Assembly: GCA_910585615.1 (NCBI GenBank)
Contig: CAJUFO010000029.1
Coordinates: 1-47,959, forward strand
Length of the DNA: 47,959 bases
From: an uncultured Acetatifactor sp.
Lineage (GTDB): Bacteria > Bacillota > Clostridia > Lachnospirales > Lachnospiraceae
Direction of reading: 5' to 3'
Part shown: in pieces, positions 7,846 through 14,948 of the stretch
Position numbering within the stretch: position 1 is the first letter of the stretch
How the letters are laid out: the number at the start of each line of letters is the position of its first letter
Translations under genes and position numbers: made by a program
Notes under the pieces: model-generated
Database searches by the model: none
What the model was told of the DNA's origin: nothing
The model's input: only the letters and a program-made list of their open reading frames with translations

Positions 7846-7949
7846 TGCGCAGATTCCGGAAAATCCAGTATTGCCGCGGGTTTGTGCAAATGCTACAAGA
7901 ATGCTTCCTGATTTTCAGAGAATGTTTTATAAAATATGTAGACTTATGC

Positions 7950-7978
7950 TTGACATTAGACCGATTTGCGGTTAGAAT
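7950..7978 (+). promoter_or_regulatory. rny promoter
   Basis: TTGACA (7950-7955), a 17-nt spacer and TAGAAT (7973-7978). It leaves a 5' leader of about 110 nt ahead of rny. Confidence 0.8.
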
Positions 7979-8000
7979 TGAATTTGTTGTAAATTGCTTG

Positions 8001-8025
8001 TTAGAATGTTGTACATACATTCTAA
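8001..8025 (+). promoter_or_regulatory. hairpin in the rny 5' leader
   Basis: TTAGAATGT (8001-8009) and ACATTCTAA (8017-8025) form a perfect 9-bp stem with a 7-nt loop. It sits about 54 nt before the AGGAGGTG of rny. A stabilising stem or an autoregulatory target of RNase Y is possible but not shown. Confidence 0.5.
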
Positions 8026-8094
8026 AGCTACGGGGCCGGGAAGCGGCCGCGTGGCGAAATGTACAATGAAAATGGAATAGGAGGTGCTCCTGTA

Positions 8095-9642
8095 ATGCTT
8101 GAGATTATAATCACTATCGTTGTCTCTGCAGCAGTGACCGCAGTGGTGACGGCGCTCGTAGTCTCCAATTACCACAAGAAGACCACGGAAGCCACCATCG
8201 GCAATGCGCAGGACAAGGCGAGGGAGATTATCGATGAAGCTCTCAAGGATGCGGAATCCAAGAAGCGCGAGGCGCTGCTTGAGGTGAAGGAAGAGTCCAT
8301 TCGGACCAAGAATGAACTGGACAAGGAAATCAAGGAACGCCGGGCGGAGGTACAGCGCTCGGAGCGGAGGATCCAGCAGAAGGAAGAGAACATCGACAAG
8401 AAGACCGAATCCCTGGAGCGGCGAGAGACAAGCTTGGCCGCAAAGGAAGAGAACCTGAACAAAATCAAGGTCGAGGTCTCCAAACTGAACGAGCAGCGAG
8501 TGCAGGAACTGGAACGAATTTCCGGATTGACCTCTGAACAGGCAAAAGACTACTTATTGAAAATTGTTGAAGATGAAGTGAAGCATGAATCGGCCGTGAT
8601 AATCAAGGAAATGGAGAATCGGGCCAAAGAGGAAGCAGACAAGAAGGCGAGGGAATATGTGGTGTCAGCTATCCAGAGATGTGCTGCAGACCATGTCTCT
8701 GAGACCACGATTTCCGTCGTACAGCTGCCAAACGATGAGATGAAGGGAAGGATTATCGGACGGGAGGGGCGCAACATCCGCACCCTGGAGACCATGACCG
8801 GCGTCGATTTGATTATCGACGACACGCCGGAAGCGGTGATTCTGTCAGGATTCGACCCCATCCGCCGGGAGGTGGCCAGGATTGCGCTGGAAAAGCTGAT
8901 TGTAGATGGACGCATCCATCCCGCCAGAATCGAGGAGATGGTGGAGAAGGCGCAGAAAGAAGTGGAAATCATGATTAAGGAGGAGGGAGAGGCCGCCACG
9001 CTTGAGGTAGGCGTGCATGGCATCCATCCCGAACTGGTCAGGCTGCTGGGCAAGATGAAGTTCAGGACAAGCTATGGCCAGAATGCATTGAAGCATTCCA
9101 TCGAGGTAGCGCAGCTGTCAGGCCTGCTGGCGGCGGAGCTGGGACTGGACGTCCGCATCGCAAAGCGCGCCGGACTGCTCCATGACATCGGAAAGTCCGT
9201 GGATCATGAGATGGAAGGCTCCCATATCCAGCTGGGCGTCGAGCTCTGCCGGAAGTACAAGGAGAACGCCACAGTCATCAATGCCGTGGAATCCCACCAT
9301 GGCGACGTGGAGCCCACTACCCTGATCGCGTGTATCGTACAGGCTGCAGACACGATATCCGCCGCGAGACCGGGGGCAAGGAGGGAAACGCTGGAGACCT
9401 ATACCAGCAGGCTGACAAAATTAGAGGAAATCACAAACAATTTCAAAGGTGTAGACAAGTCTTTTGCTATTCAGGCAGGCCGGGAAGTACGTGTAATGGT
9501 AGTTCCGGAACAGATTACGGATACCGATATGGTCCTGTTGGCGCGTGATATCTCCAAGCAGATTGAAGCTGAATTGGAATATCCCGGACAGATCAAGGTA
9601 AATGTCATTCGCGAGAGCCGTGTCATTGATTATGCGAAATAA
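8095..9642 (+). CDS. rny: ribonuclease Y
   Basis: RNase Y is the membrane-anchored endoribonuclease that initiates mRNA decay in many Firmicutes. The 515-residue protein starts with one transmembrane helix (LEIIITIVVSAAVTAVV), then a long charged coiled coil to about residue 190. A KH domain follows, with IIGREGRNIRTLE near residue 220. The HD phosphohydrolase domain has LLHDIGKSVDHE near residue 361. Start 8095 has AGGAGGTG at 8079-8086 with an 8-nt spacer, and the membrane helix begins directly. The upstream in-frame ATG at 8059 would place a polar stretch before the helix. Confidence 0.95.
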   Translation: MLEIIITIVVSAAVTAVVTALVVSNYHKKTTEATIGNAQDKAREIIDEALKDAESKKREALLEVKEESIRTKNELDKEIKERRAEVQRSERRIQQKEENIDKKTESLERRETSLAAKEENLNKIKVEVSKLNEQRVQELERISGLTSEQAKDYLLKIVEDEVKHESAVIIKEMENRAKEEADKKAREYVVSAIQRCAADHVSETTISVVQLPNDEMKGRIIGREGRNIRTLETMTGVDLIIDDTPEAVILSGFDPIRREVARIALEKLIVDGRIHPARIEEMVEKAQKEVEIMIKEEGEAATLEVGVHGIHPELVRLLGKMKFRTSYGQNALKHSIEVAQLSGLLAAELGLDVRIAKRAGLLHDIGKSVDHEMEGSHIQLGVELCRKYKENATVINAVESHHGDVEPTTLIACIVQAADTISAARPGARRETLETYTSRLTKLEEITNNFKGVDKSFAIQAGREVRVMVVPEQITDTDMVLLARDISKQIEAELEYPGQIKVNVIRESRVIDYAK

Positions 9643-9673
9643 TCATAAAAATTGAATAGGGAAAATGCAAGGA

Positions 9674-9704
9674 AAGAGACGCCAGGCGCAAACCGGCGTC
9701 TCTT
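9674..9704 (+). terminator. terminator after rny
   Basis: AAGAGACGCC (9674-9683) and GGCGTCTCTT (9695-9704) are perfect inverted repeats with an 11-nt loop. The downstream T-tract is weak. Confidence 0.7.
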
Positions 9705-9759
9705 ATACATTTTCACAAATTGTGGCAGGATATCACTGTTAAATTTGTAATATTACCAC

Positions 9760-9788
9760 TTGCACATATTGGCAGTATATAGTATGAT
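9760..9788 (+). promoter_or_regulatory. promoter of the aminotransferase gene
   Basis: TTGCAC (9760-9765), a 17-nt spacer and TATGAT (9783-9788). The leader of about 110 nt contains a small hairpin, GAACGC (9831-9836) with GCGTTC (9844-9849). Confidence 0.65.
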
Positions 9789-9905
9789 AATGCAAGTGCA
9801 TGATTGTATACAATGATACAACGGAATGGAGAACGCAGGAAAAGCGTTCTTCCGGTCTTGCGCCAAATTTGTAAGTAGAATGAGAGCATGTGCAGGGAGG
9901 TAAGC

Positions 9906-11237
9906 ATGAAAGCATATCAGGAGCTGAGCAGAGAGGAACTGCTGTCGCTGAAGGCGAAGCTGGAGAAGGAATATGAGGATGCCAAGGGCAAGGGGCTGAA
10001 GCTGGACATGTCCAGGGGGAAGCCCTCAGTGGCGCAGCTGGACATGGGGATGGACATCTTCGATGTCCTGAATTCCCAGAGCGACATGACGAGCATGGAA
10101 GGCGTGGACGTCCGCAATTACGGCGTGCTGGACGGGCTGGCCGAGGCCAAGCAAATGATGGCGGACATCATGGGCGTGAAGGCGGAGAATGTAATCATAT
10201 ACGGCAATGCCAGCCTGAACATCATGTATGACGCCGTGTCCAGCGCCGTGACCCACGGCGTCATGGGATGCACGCCCTGGTGCAGGCTTGATAAGGTGAA
10301 GTTCCTCTGCCCGGTTCCCGGCTATGACAGGCATTTTGCCATCACCCAGCATTTCGGCATCGAGATGATCACGGTGCCCATGACCCCCCAGGGGCCGGAC
10401 ATGGACCTGGTGGAGAAGCTGGTGGCCGAGGATGAGAGCATCAAGGGCATCTGGTGCGTGCCCAAGTATTCCAATCCCCAGGGCTATACCTATTCCGACG
10501 AGACAGTGCGGCGGTTCGCTGCCCTGAAGCCCGCGGCCAGGGACTTCCGCATCTTCTGGGACAATGCCTATTCGGTGCATCATCTCTATGATGAGGAGAA
10601 GCGGCAGGAAAGCATTCTGGACATCCTGAGCGAGTGCGAGAAGGCGGGCAATCCAGACATGGTATATGAGTTCGCCTCCACCTCCAAAATCAGCTTCTCC
10701 GGCGCGGGCGTGGCGGCCATCGCCTCGTCCATGGCGAACCTGGAATGCATCAAGAAGACCCTGACCATACAGACCATCGGCTACGACAAGATAAACCAGC
10801 TCCGCCACGTGCGGTATTTCAAGGACTTCGAGGGCATCAAGGCCCATATGAGGAAGCATGCTTCCCTGATGCGGCCCAAATTCGAGGCCGTGCTGAAGGT
10901 GCTGGAGCAGGAGCTGGCCGGTACGGGAATCGGAGAGTGGACCAGGCCCAACGGCGGCTACTTCATCTCTTTCCAGTCCATGGAGGGCTGTGCCAAGGCA
11001 ATCGTGGCCAGGTGCAAGGGAGCCGGGGTCACGCTGACGGGAGCCGGAGCCACCTATCCCTATGGCCTCGACCCCAGGGACAGCAATATCCGCATCGCGC
11101 CCACCTATCCTTCGCCGGAAGAGCTGGCCATGGCCACGGATCTGTTCGTGCTGTGCGTGAAGCTGGTGAGCGTGGAGAAGCTTCTGGAGGAGCATGCCCA
11201 GGATGCGGAGCGCTTCAGCGACAGGCTGGCCGGGTGA
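9906..11237 (+). CDS. class I aminotransferase of the aspartate aminotransferase Ic type
   Basis: This 443-residue PLP enzyme resembles the Asp_aminotransf (PF12897) subgroup, characterised elsewhere as subgroup Ic aspartate aminotransferases. Features are the early segment LDMSRGKPS, NYGVLDGLAEAK and CPVPGYDRHFAI. The cofactor pocket is seen in WDNAYSVHHL, and the probable Schiff-base Lys261 lies in STSKISFSGAG. Substrate specificity (aspartate or another amino donor) cannot be read from the sequence. The start at 9906 follows a GGGAGG site; an in-frame ATG six codons earlier lacks one. It stands alone between its own promoter and a terminator. Confidence 0.85.
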   Translation: MKAYQELSREELLSLKAKLEKEYEDAKGKGLKLDMSRGKPSVAQLDMGMDIFDVLNSQSDMTSMEGVDVRNYGVLDGLAEAKQMMADIMGVKAENVIIYGNASLNIMYDAVSSAVTHGVMGCTPWCRLDKVKFLCPVPGYDRHFAITQHFGIEMITVPMTPQGPDMDLVEKLVAEDESIKGIWCVPKYSNPQGYTYSDETVRRFAALKPAARDFRIFWDNAYSVHHLYDEEKRQESILDILSECEKAGNPDMVYEFASTSKISFSGAGVAAIASSMANLECIKKTLTIQTIGYDKINQLRHVRYFKDFEGIKAHMRKHASLMRPKFEAVLKVLEQELAGTGIGEWTRPNGGYFISFQSMEGCAKAIVARCKGAGVTLTGAGATYPYGLDPRDSNIRIAPTYPSPEELAMATDLFVLCVKLVSVEKLLEEHAQDAERFSDRLAG

Positions 11238-11272
11238 AGGACCGGATTTTGTTAAAGCAGATTGACGATATG

Positions 11273-11301
11273 CCCCTGCCCGCTGCCCGGACAGGGGTTT
11301 T
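11273..11301 (+). terminator. terminator after the aminotransferase
   Basis: CCCCTG (11273-11278) pairs with CAGGGG (11292-11297) and is followed by TTTTC. Confidence 0.65.
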
Positions 11302-11334
11302 CTTCCGCATAGATGACAGCCTGCCCGCATAAGA

Positions 11335-11352
11335 TGGAAGGAGAGCATTCCA
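11335..11352 (+). repeat. dispersed 18-bp repeat, exact match to the anmK array unit
   Basis: TGGAAGGAGAGCATTCCA equals, in reverse complement, the central units of the tandem array in anmK at 18149-18184. A second degenerate copy follows at 11375-11395 (CATTCCATGGGATGCC), like a unit junction of that array. Confidence 0.55.
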
Positions 11353-11382
11353 GGGATGCGCGTTTGACATCAAGGACATTCC

Positions 11383-12036
11383 ATGGGATGCCGCAACCTT
11401 AGAAGGGCGGTGGGGCGGATGCAGTTTGCTGGGAGGAGGTTCCTGGCCGGATATGGAAGAGAGGCATTCCAGCGCAATTTCCTGGTCTGTTTCGGCGTGG
11501 GGCTGTTGATCGGAATCGTGGTGGTGAACATAGGAAAGGGCATTCTGCTGGGGGAGACGGGGCTGTTCGACGAAGCCACGCTCTATCATATGAAATATAT
11601 GACAGTGGACAGCAATGCCCTTTTTTCTTATATCTTCCGGAAGAGGATGGGCAGGGTGCTCATACTGGCCGTGCTCTCCACTACCTATCTGGGGCTGGTG
11701 GCCTGTATGGGCGCGGCGTTCTGGTACGGCATGTCCGCCGGGGCGTTCCTGACCTCCCTGGCCCTGCGCTACGGGCTGAAGGGCATACTGCTGGCCGTCG
11801 TCGGGCTGTTCCCTCACTTCCTGCTCTATGTGCCGGCGGTGCTGCTCCTGCTGGCCTGGTGCGAGGAGCTCTTCCGGGGGATTTATGTGAGGGGGGAGTT
11901 TTCCGGGGGAGACAAGGGAGTCCTGCTGAAGAAGGCGGGGAGGTTTCTGGCCATCCTCCTGGTGATGACGGTGGGCTGCCTGCTGGAGGGATATGTGAAC
12001 CCCTTCCTGCTGCTGGGTTTTTTGAGAATTTTCTGA
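11383..12036 (+). CDS. SpoIIM-like (DUF95) integral membrane protein
   Basis: This 217-residue protein is almost entirely hydrophobic after residue 30, with about five membrane segments. The C-terminal LLEGYVNPFLL resembles the SpoIIM/DUF95 ending (LIEAYVTP). The length equals SpoIIM of Bacillus subtilis (about 214), the engulfment protein that works with SpoIID and SpoIIP. The low identity I can see means it could be a DUF95 homologue outside the sporulation machine. The start is uncertain: ATG 11383 has AAGGA upstream, while ATG 11419 follows a G-rich stretch. No promoter is evident. Confidence 0.6.
   Translation: MGCRNLRRAVGRMQFAGRRFLAGYGREAFQRNFLVCFGVGLLIGIVVVNIGKGILLGETGLFDEATLYHMKYMTVDSNALFSYIFRKRMGRVLILAVLSTTYLGLVACMGAAFWYGMSAGAFLTSLALRYGLKGILLAVVGLFPHFLLYVPAVLLLLAWCEELFRGIYVRGEFSGGDKGVLLKKAGRFLAILLVMTVGCLLEGYVNPFLLLGFLRIF
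11454..11471 (+). repeat. dispersed 18-bp repeat inside the SpoIIM-like gene
   Basis: TGGAAGAGAGGCATTCCA differs from the 11335 copy only in the central purines. It lies in coding sequence at about codons 24-30, near the start of the membrane protein. Confidence 0.45.
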
Positions 12037-12183
12037 TTTTTCGGGCATCAGGGGAACAGACGGGAAATGGGGTGGGCAAATCCGATTTAGGGGAAGGCCG
12101 TCAGCTCCGGCAGAGGGCCGAACACAAGGGAAGGCCGCCACATTGGGCGGGGATACGGAGATTCGTATAGAAGACCGGTTAGA

Positions 12184-12221
12184 AGAAACCAGGGCAGCAT
12201 CCGAAGACAGCCCTGGTTTCT
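12184..12221 (-). terminator. terminator of the DAHP synthase gene
   Basis: AGAAACCAGGGC (12184-12195) and GCCCTGGTTTCT (12210-12221) form a perfect 12-bp stem with a 14-nt loop. It begins 8 nt beyond the aroF stop on the minus strand and may also stop plus-strand transcription. Confidence 0.8.
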
Positions 12222-12229
12222 TTGTGCGT

Positions 12230-13258
12230 TCACTCATATTCCGCAATCTCGTAGATCAAGCGCTCCGAGGCCTCCCAGCCAAGGCAGGGATCCGTGATGG
12301 ACTTGCCGTAGATGCCGCCGCCCACCTTCTGGCAGCCCTCCTCGATATAGCTCTCAATCATGACCCCCTTCACCAGGCTGTGGATGTCGGGATTCAGCCT
12401 GCGGCTGTGCATGACCTCCTTGGTGATGCGGATCTGCTGCTCGAACTGCTTGCCGGAGTTGGAGTGGTTGGCGTCGATGACGCAGGCGGGGTACATCAGG
12501 TCCATCCTGCCGTACAGCTCCAGCAGGAGGTTCAAATCCTCATAGTGGTAGTTGGGCACATTGTTGCCGTGCTTGTTCACCGCGCCCCGCAGGACGGTGT
12601 GGGTGAGCTCGTTTCCGGTGGTCTCCACCTCCCAGCCCCGGTAGGTGAAGGAGTGGGGGTGCTGGGCCGCGTAGACGGAGTTCAGCATGACGGACATGTC
12701 GCCGCTGGTGGGGTTCTTCATGCCTGCCGCCACGTCGAAGCCGCTGGCGGTGAGGCGGTGCTGCTGGTCTTCCACGGAACGGGCCCCGATGGCCACATAG
12801 GAGAGGATGTCGGAGATGTATCCCCAGTTCTCGGGGTAGAGCATCTCGTCCGCGGCGGTGAGTCCGGACTCCTCGATGGCCCGGATATGCATCTTGCGCA
12901 TGGCAATCAGCCCGGCCAGGAAGTCGGGCTTCTTCTCCGGATTGGGCTGATGGACGATGCCCTTGTAGCCCTCCCCGGTGGTTCGGGGCTTGTTGGTATA
13001 GATTCTGGGGATTAAAATCAATTTGTCCTTTACTCTGTCGTTCACCTTCGCCAGCCGGCTGATGTACTCGCAGACGGAGTCCTCGTTGTCCGCGGAACAG
13101 GGGCCGATGATGACGAGGAATTTTCTGCTTTTTCCTGTAATCACGTCTCTGATTTCGGCATCTCTCTCCCGCTTAATCTCGGCGAACCTCTCCGGAAGCG
13201 GATGCTCCTGTTTGATTTCATCCGGTGTGGGCAGATGCTTTATGAATTTAAAACTCAT
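12230..13258 (-). CDS. aroF: 3-deoxy-7-phosphoheptulonate synthase, class I
   Basis: DAHP synthase condenses phosphoenolpyruvate and erythrose-4-phosphate, the first step of aromatic amino-acid synthesis. The 342-residue protein is of the AroFGH type. It carries VIIGPCSADNED near residue 50, PRIYTNKPRTTGEGYKG, the metal and PEP segments (AIGARSVEDQQHR) and VIDANHSNSGKQ with the metal-binding His. The N-terminal extension of about 40 residues may carry feedback regulation, but the effector cannot be inferred. It is a single-gene unit with its own promoter and terminator, divergent from the sigma factor gene. Confidence 0.95.
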   Translation of the reverse strand: MSFKFIKHLPTPDEIKQEHPLPERFAEIKRERDAEIRDVITGKSRKFLVIIGPCSADNEDSVCEYISRLAKVNDRVKDKLILIPRIYTNKPRTTGEGYKGIVHQPNPEKKPDFLAGLIAMRKMHIRAIEESGLTAADEMLYPENWGYISDILSYVAIGARSVEDQQHRLTASGFDVAAGMKNPTSGDMSVMLNSVYAAQHPHSFTYRGWEVETTGNELTHTVLRGAVNKHGNNVPNYHYEDLNLLLELYGRMDLMYPACVIDANHSNSGKQFEQQIRITKEVMHSRRLNPDIHSLVKGVMIESYIEEGCQKVGGGIYGKSITDPCLGWEASERLIYEIAEYE

Positions 13259-13320
13259 GGTATCTTCTTTCCCTTAAATCCTTTCTGTATAGTATTATGA
13301 TAAGTATATGACCAGAATCC

Positions 13321-13349
13321 ATTATAGTATATGGAAGACCATTCTGCAA
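13321..13349 (-). promoter_or_regulatory. promoter of aroF
   Basis: Read on the minus strand: TTGCAG (13344-13349), a 17-nt spacer and a perfect TATAAT (13321-13326). The leader is about 60 nt, with no T-box or attenuator stem that I can see. Confidence 0.65.
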
Positions 13350-13531
13350 GATATTTAGTAAAAGTGAAATTTGATAGAAAAAATTCATGAAACACGGAAT
13401 TTCAATACCTATAGTGGAATAAATGGTAAATTATACTATAAGAGCGTAGGCTTTCATTTGAAAATGGCCATGCTGCTGGCCAGGAACAGGCGGTGGCCTG
13501 CGAAAGATTCTGGAAAAAGGAGGGATAGGCA

Positions 13532-14014
13532 TTGGAGGAGGGGACTGATGAATTCGAGAGAGTATATAAGGCATACTATGGCGATGTGTTCAAAGCGGTA
13601 TATCATAAAACTTCAGACAGGCAGACAGCGGAGGATATCACTCAGGACACCTTTGTTGCGGCTTTCAAGCTGGGGGAGGAGTTCCTGGCCCATCCGCAGC
13701 CGAAGCTGTGGCTGCTGCGCACGGCCCACTACAAGCTGTACGAGCTGTACAGGAAGGCGAAACGGTGGGGGATGGAGCCGCTGGAGGAATGCCTGGAGCT
13801 TGCGGCCCAGGAGGACTGCCATTACGGCGAGATAGAGCTGGATCTGGCCGCGGTGGCCACCATCAGCGAGGCAGAGTGGAGGATGGTCAAGGCCTATCAT
13901 GTGTTCGGGACTTCCATCGCGGAGATAGCCCAGTCGGAGTCGGTGACGGAGAACAATATGCGGGTGCGGCTGTTCCGCTCCAGGAAGAAGCTGAAGGATC
14001 AAATCAGCCGATAA
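13532..14014 (+). CDS. sigma-70 family (ECF-type) RNA polymerase sigma factor
   Basis: This is a 160-residue two-domain sigma factor. Region 2 is VYKAYYGDVFKAVYHKTSDR with AEDITQDTFVAAFK (about residues 10-45). Region 4 is WRMVKAYHVFGTSIAEIAQS with RVRLFRSRKKLKDQI at the C-terminus. It would redirect RNA polymerase to a small regulon, but no membrane anti-sigma factor is adjacent. The start is a TTG at 13532, supported by AGGAGGG (13518-13524) with a 7-nt spacer; no in-frame ATG precedes the homology. Another frame here (13371-13835) gives no recognisable protein. A TATACT at 13432 is a possible -10 without a clear -35. Confidence 0.88.
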   Translation: MEEGTDEFERVYKAYYGDVFKAVYHKTSDRQTAEDITQDTFVAAFKLGEEFLAHPQPKLWLLRTAHYKLYELYRKAKRWGMEPLEECLELAAQEDCHYGEIELDLAAVATISEAEWRMVKAYHVFGTSIAEIAQSESVTENNMRVRLFRSRKKLKDQISR

Positions 14015-14095
14015 GTCAAAAAAATTGGAGAAAAGAAGATTATCTTGTAATAAATTGTCGATTGAAGTCATATATATAGTAGAAGGATAATTTAA

Positions 14096-14404
14096 ATGAA
14101 TGGTCTGCGGAAAGGAGGAAAAAGGTCCTTCAGAAAAATGCTAAACAGTACAAATGAGAAAGGAAGGGGAGGAGCCATTAAGCATATTGGTTTCTATAGT
14201 GGAATCATTGAGACAGTGGGGTATGACCCACAATGCGCCATCCTGGAGATTAGGCTGGCAGAGGATGGAAAGGTGCGGCGGTACGGCGATGTGCCGGAGG
14301 ATGCCTGGTACCGCCTCAGAGAGAGCTGCCATCCGGATACTTATTATCGCAGATATATCTGCGGGCATTATAAAGAATATGTGGTTCCAGAAAGCCATAC
14401 ATGA
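14096..14404 (+). CDS. KTSC-domain small protein
   Basis: This 102-residue protein contains a KTSC-like domain at about residues 33-95: a start like FYSGIIETVGYDP, ILEIRLAEDGKVRRYGDVPEDAW and a basic end RRYICGHYKEY. KTSC domains are small folds named after Lys-tRNA synthetase C-terminal-like segments, usually of unknown function. It lies 81 nt after the sigma factor gene and could share its transcript. The first ~25 residues are basic and variable, and an internal start at Met15 is possible. Confidence 0.6.
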   Translation: MNGLRKGGKRSFRKMLNSTNEKGRGGAIKHIGFYSGIIETVGYDPQCAILEIRLAEDGKVRRYGDVPEDAWYRLRESCHPDTYYRRYICGHYKEYVVPESHT

Positions 14405-14425
14405 TGTGGCTCTGGGACGGGGCAG

Positions 14426-14453
14426 GGCCGGGAAGCGTTTTCGATTCCCGGCC
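14426..14453 (+). terminator. terminator after the KTSC gene
   Basis: GGCCGGGAA (14426-14434) and TTCCCGGCC (14445-14453) form a perfect 9-bp stem with a 10-nt loop; only a short T-run follows further on. Confidence 0.6.
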
Positions 14454-14518
14454 TGAAGCTTTTCACGGACAACTCGAAAGAGTTTATGATTTGTTTATAA
14501 TTATTTTCGGATAGTATA

Positions 14519-14547
14519 TTGCAATAAATAATAGTATGTGATACACT
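14519..14547 (+). promoter_or_regulatory. promoter of the padR operon
   Basis: TTGCAA (14519-14524), a 17-nt spacer and TACACT (14542-14547). The spacer ends in GTATGTGATAC, an imperfect dyad (GTAT/ATAC) overlapping the -10. It is a plausible site for autoregulation by the PadR protein encoded next. Confidence 0.5.
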
Positions 14548-14592
14548 GAACCTGTCAAAGGCGAGTACTGAAAATTGGAAAGGAGGATATAC

Positions 14593-14901
14593 ATGAATAC
14601 ACAATTTAAAAAAGGCGCTCTGGAGCTCTGCGTGCTGTCCCAGCTCGTTGGGGGAGATAAGTACGGATATGAGCTGACGGAGAAGATATCCGGCGTGATG
14701 TCCATCGCCAGCGGTACGCTGTATCCCATTTTGAGGAAGCTGAAGGCGGACGACTACGTGGTCACCTATCTGGTGGAATCGGAGTCCGGCCCGGCCAGGA
14801 AGTATTACAAGCTTACCGATAAGGGGAAGCAGTACCAGACGGATGTGAGACAGGAATGGGAAGCGTTCGCCAGCGCGGTGAATCAGCTGATTGCGGGATA
14901 A
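14593..14901 (+). CDS. PadR-family transcriptional regulator
   Basis: This 102-residue winged-helix protein of the short PadR subfamily starts MNTQFKKGALELCVLSQL. The recognition region is YGYELTEKIS followed by IASGTLYPILRKLKADDYV, and the wing carries GPARKYYKLTDKGK. Such regulators repress small membrane-stress operons, often including themselves. AGGAGG (14581-14586) fixes the start at 14593. It is followed 47 nt later by the DUF1700/DUF4097 gene, a pairing widespread in Firmicutes in which the PadR protein is thought to control the partner. Confidence 0.9.
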   Translation: MNTQFKKGALELCVLSQLVGGDKYGYELTEKISGVMSIASGTLYPILRKLKADDYVVTYLVESESGPARKYYKLTDKGKQYQTDVRQEWEAFASAVNQLIAG

Positions 14902-14948
14902 ACCCGCCGAGAAATGTGGATAGCGGAAATGGAATAGGAGGATGAGAG

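Noticed and set aside
9074..9099. GAATGC...GCATTC in rny as a further copy of the 18-bp repeat
   Set aside because: It encodes the conserved NALKHSIEVA stretch of RNase Y and does not match the repeat outside the shared GCATTCCA.
9831..9849. GAACGC...GCGTTC as a possible LexA box upstream of the aminotransferase
   Set aside because: The half-sites are 7 nt apart and do not fit GAAC-N4-GTTC; it is a small hairpin.
12143..13015. 290-codon plus-strand frame opposite aroF
   Set aside because: The minus strand encodes a complete DAHP synthase; the plus-strand protein is a low-complexity mirror.
13409..14205. 12-mer CTATAGTGGAAT at 13409 and 14194 as a sigma-factor recognition sequence
   Set aside because: The second copy is inside the KTSC coding sequence, and a third chance copy occurs at about 29542 in the polymerase gene.
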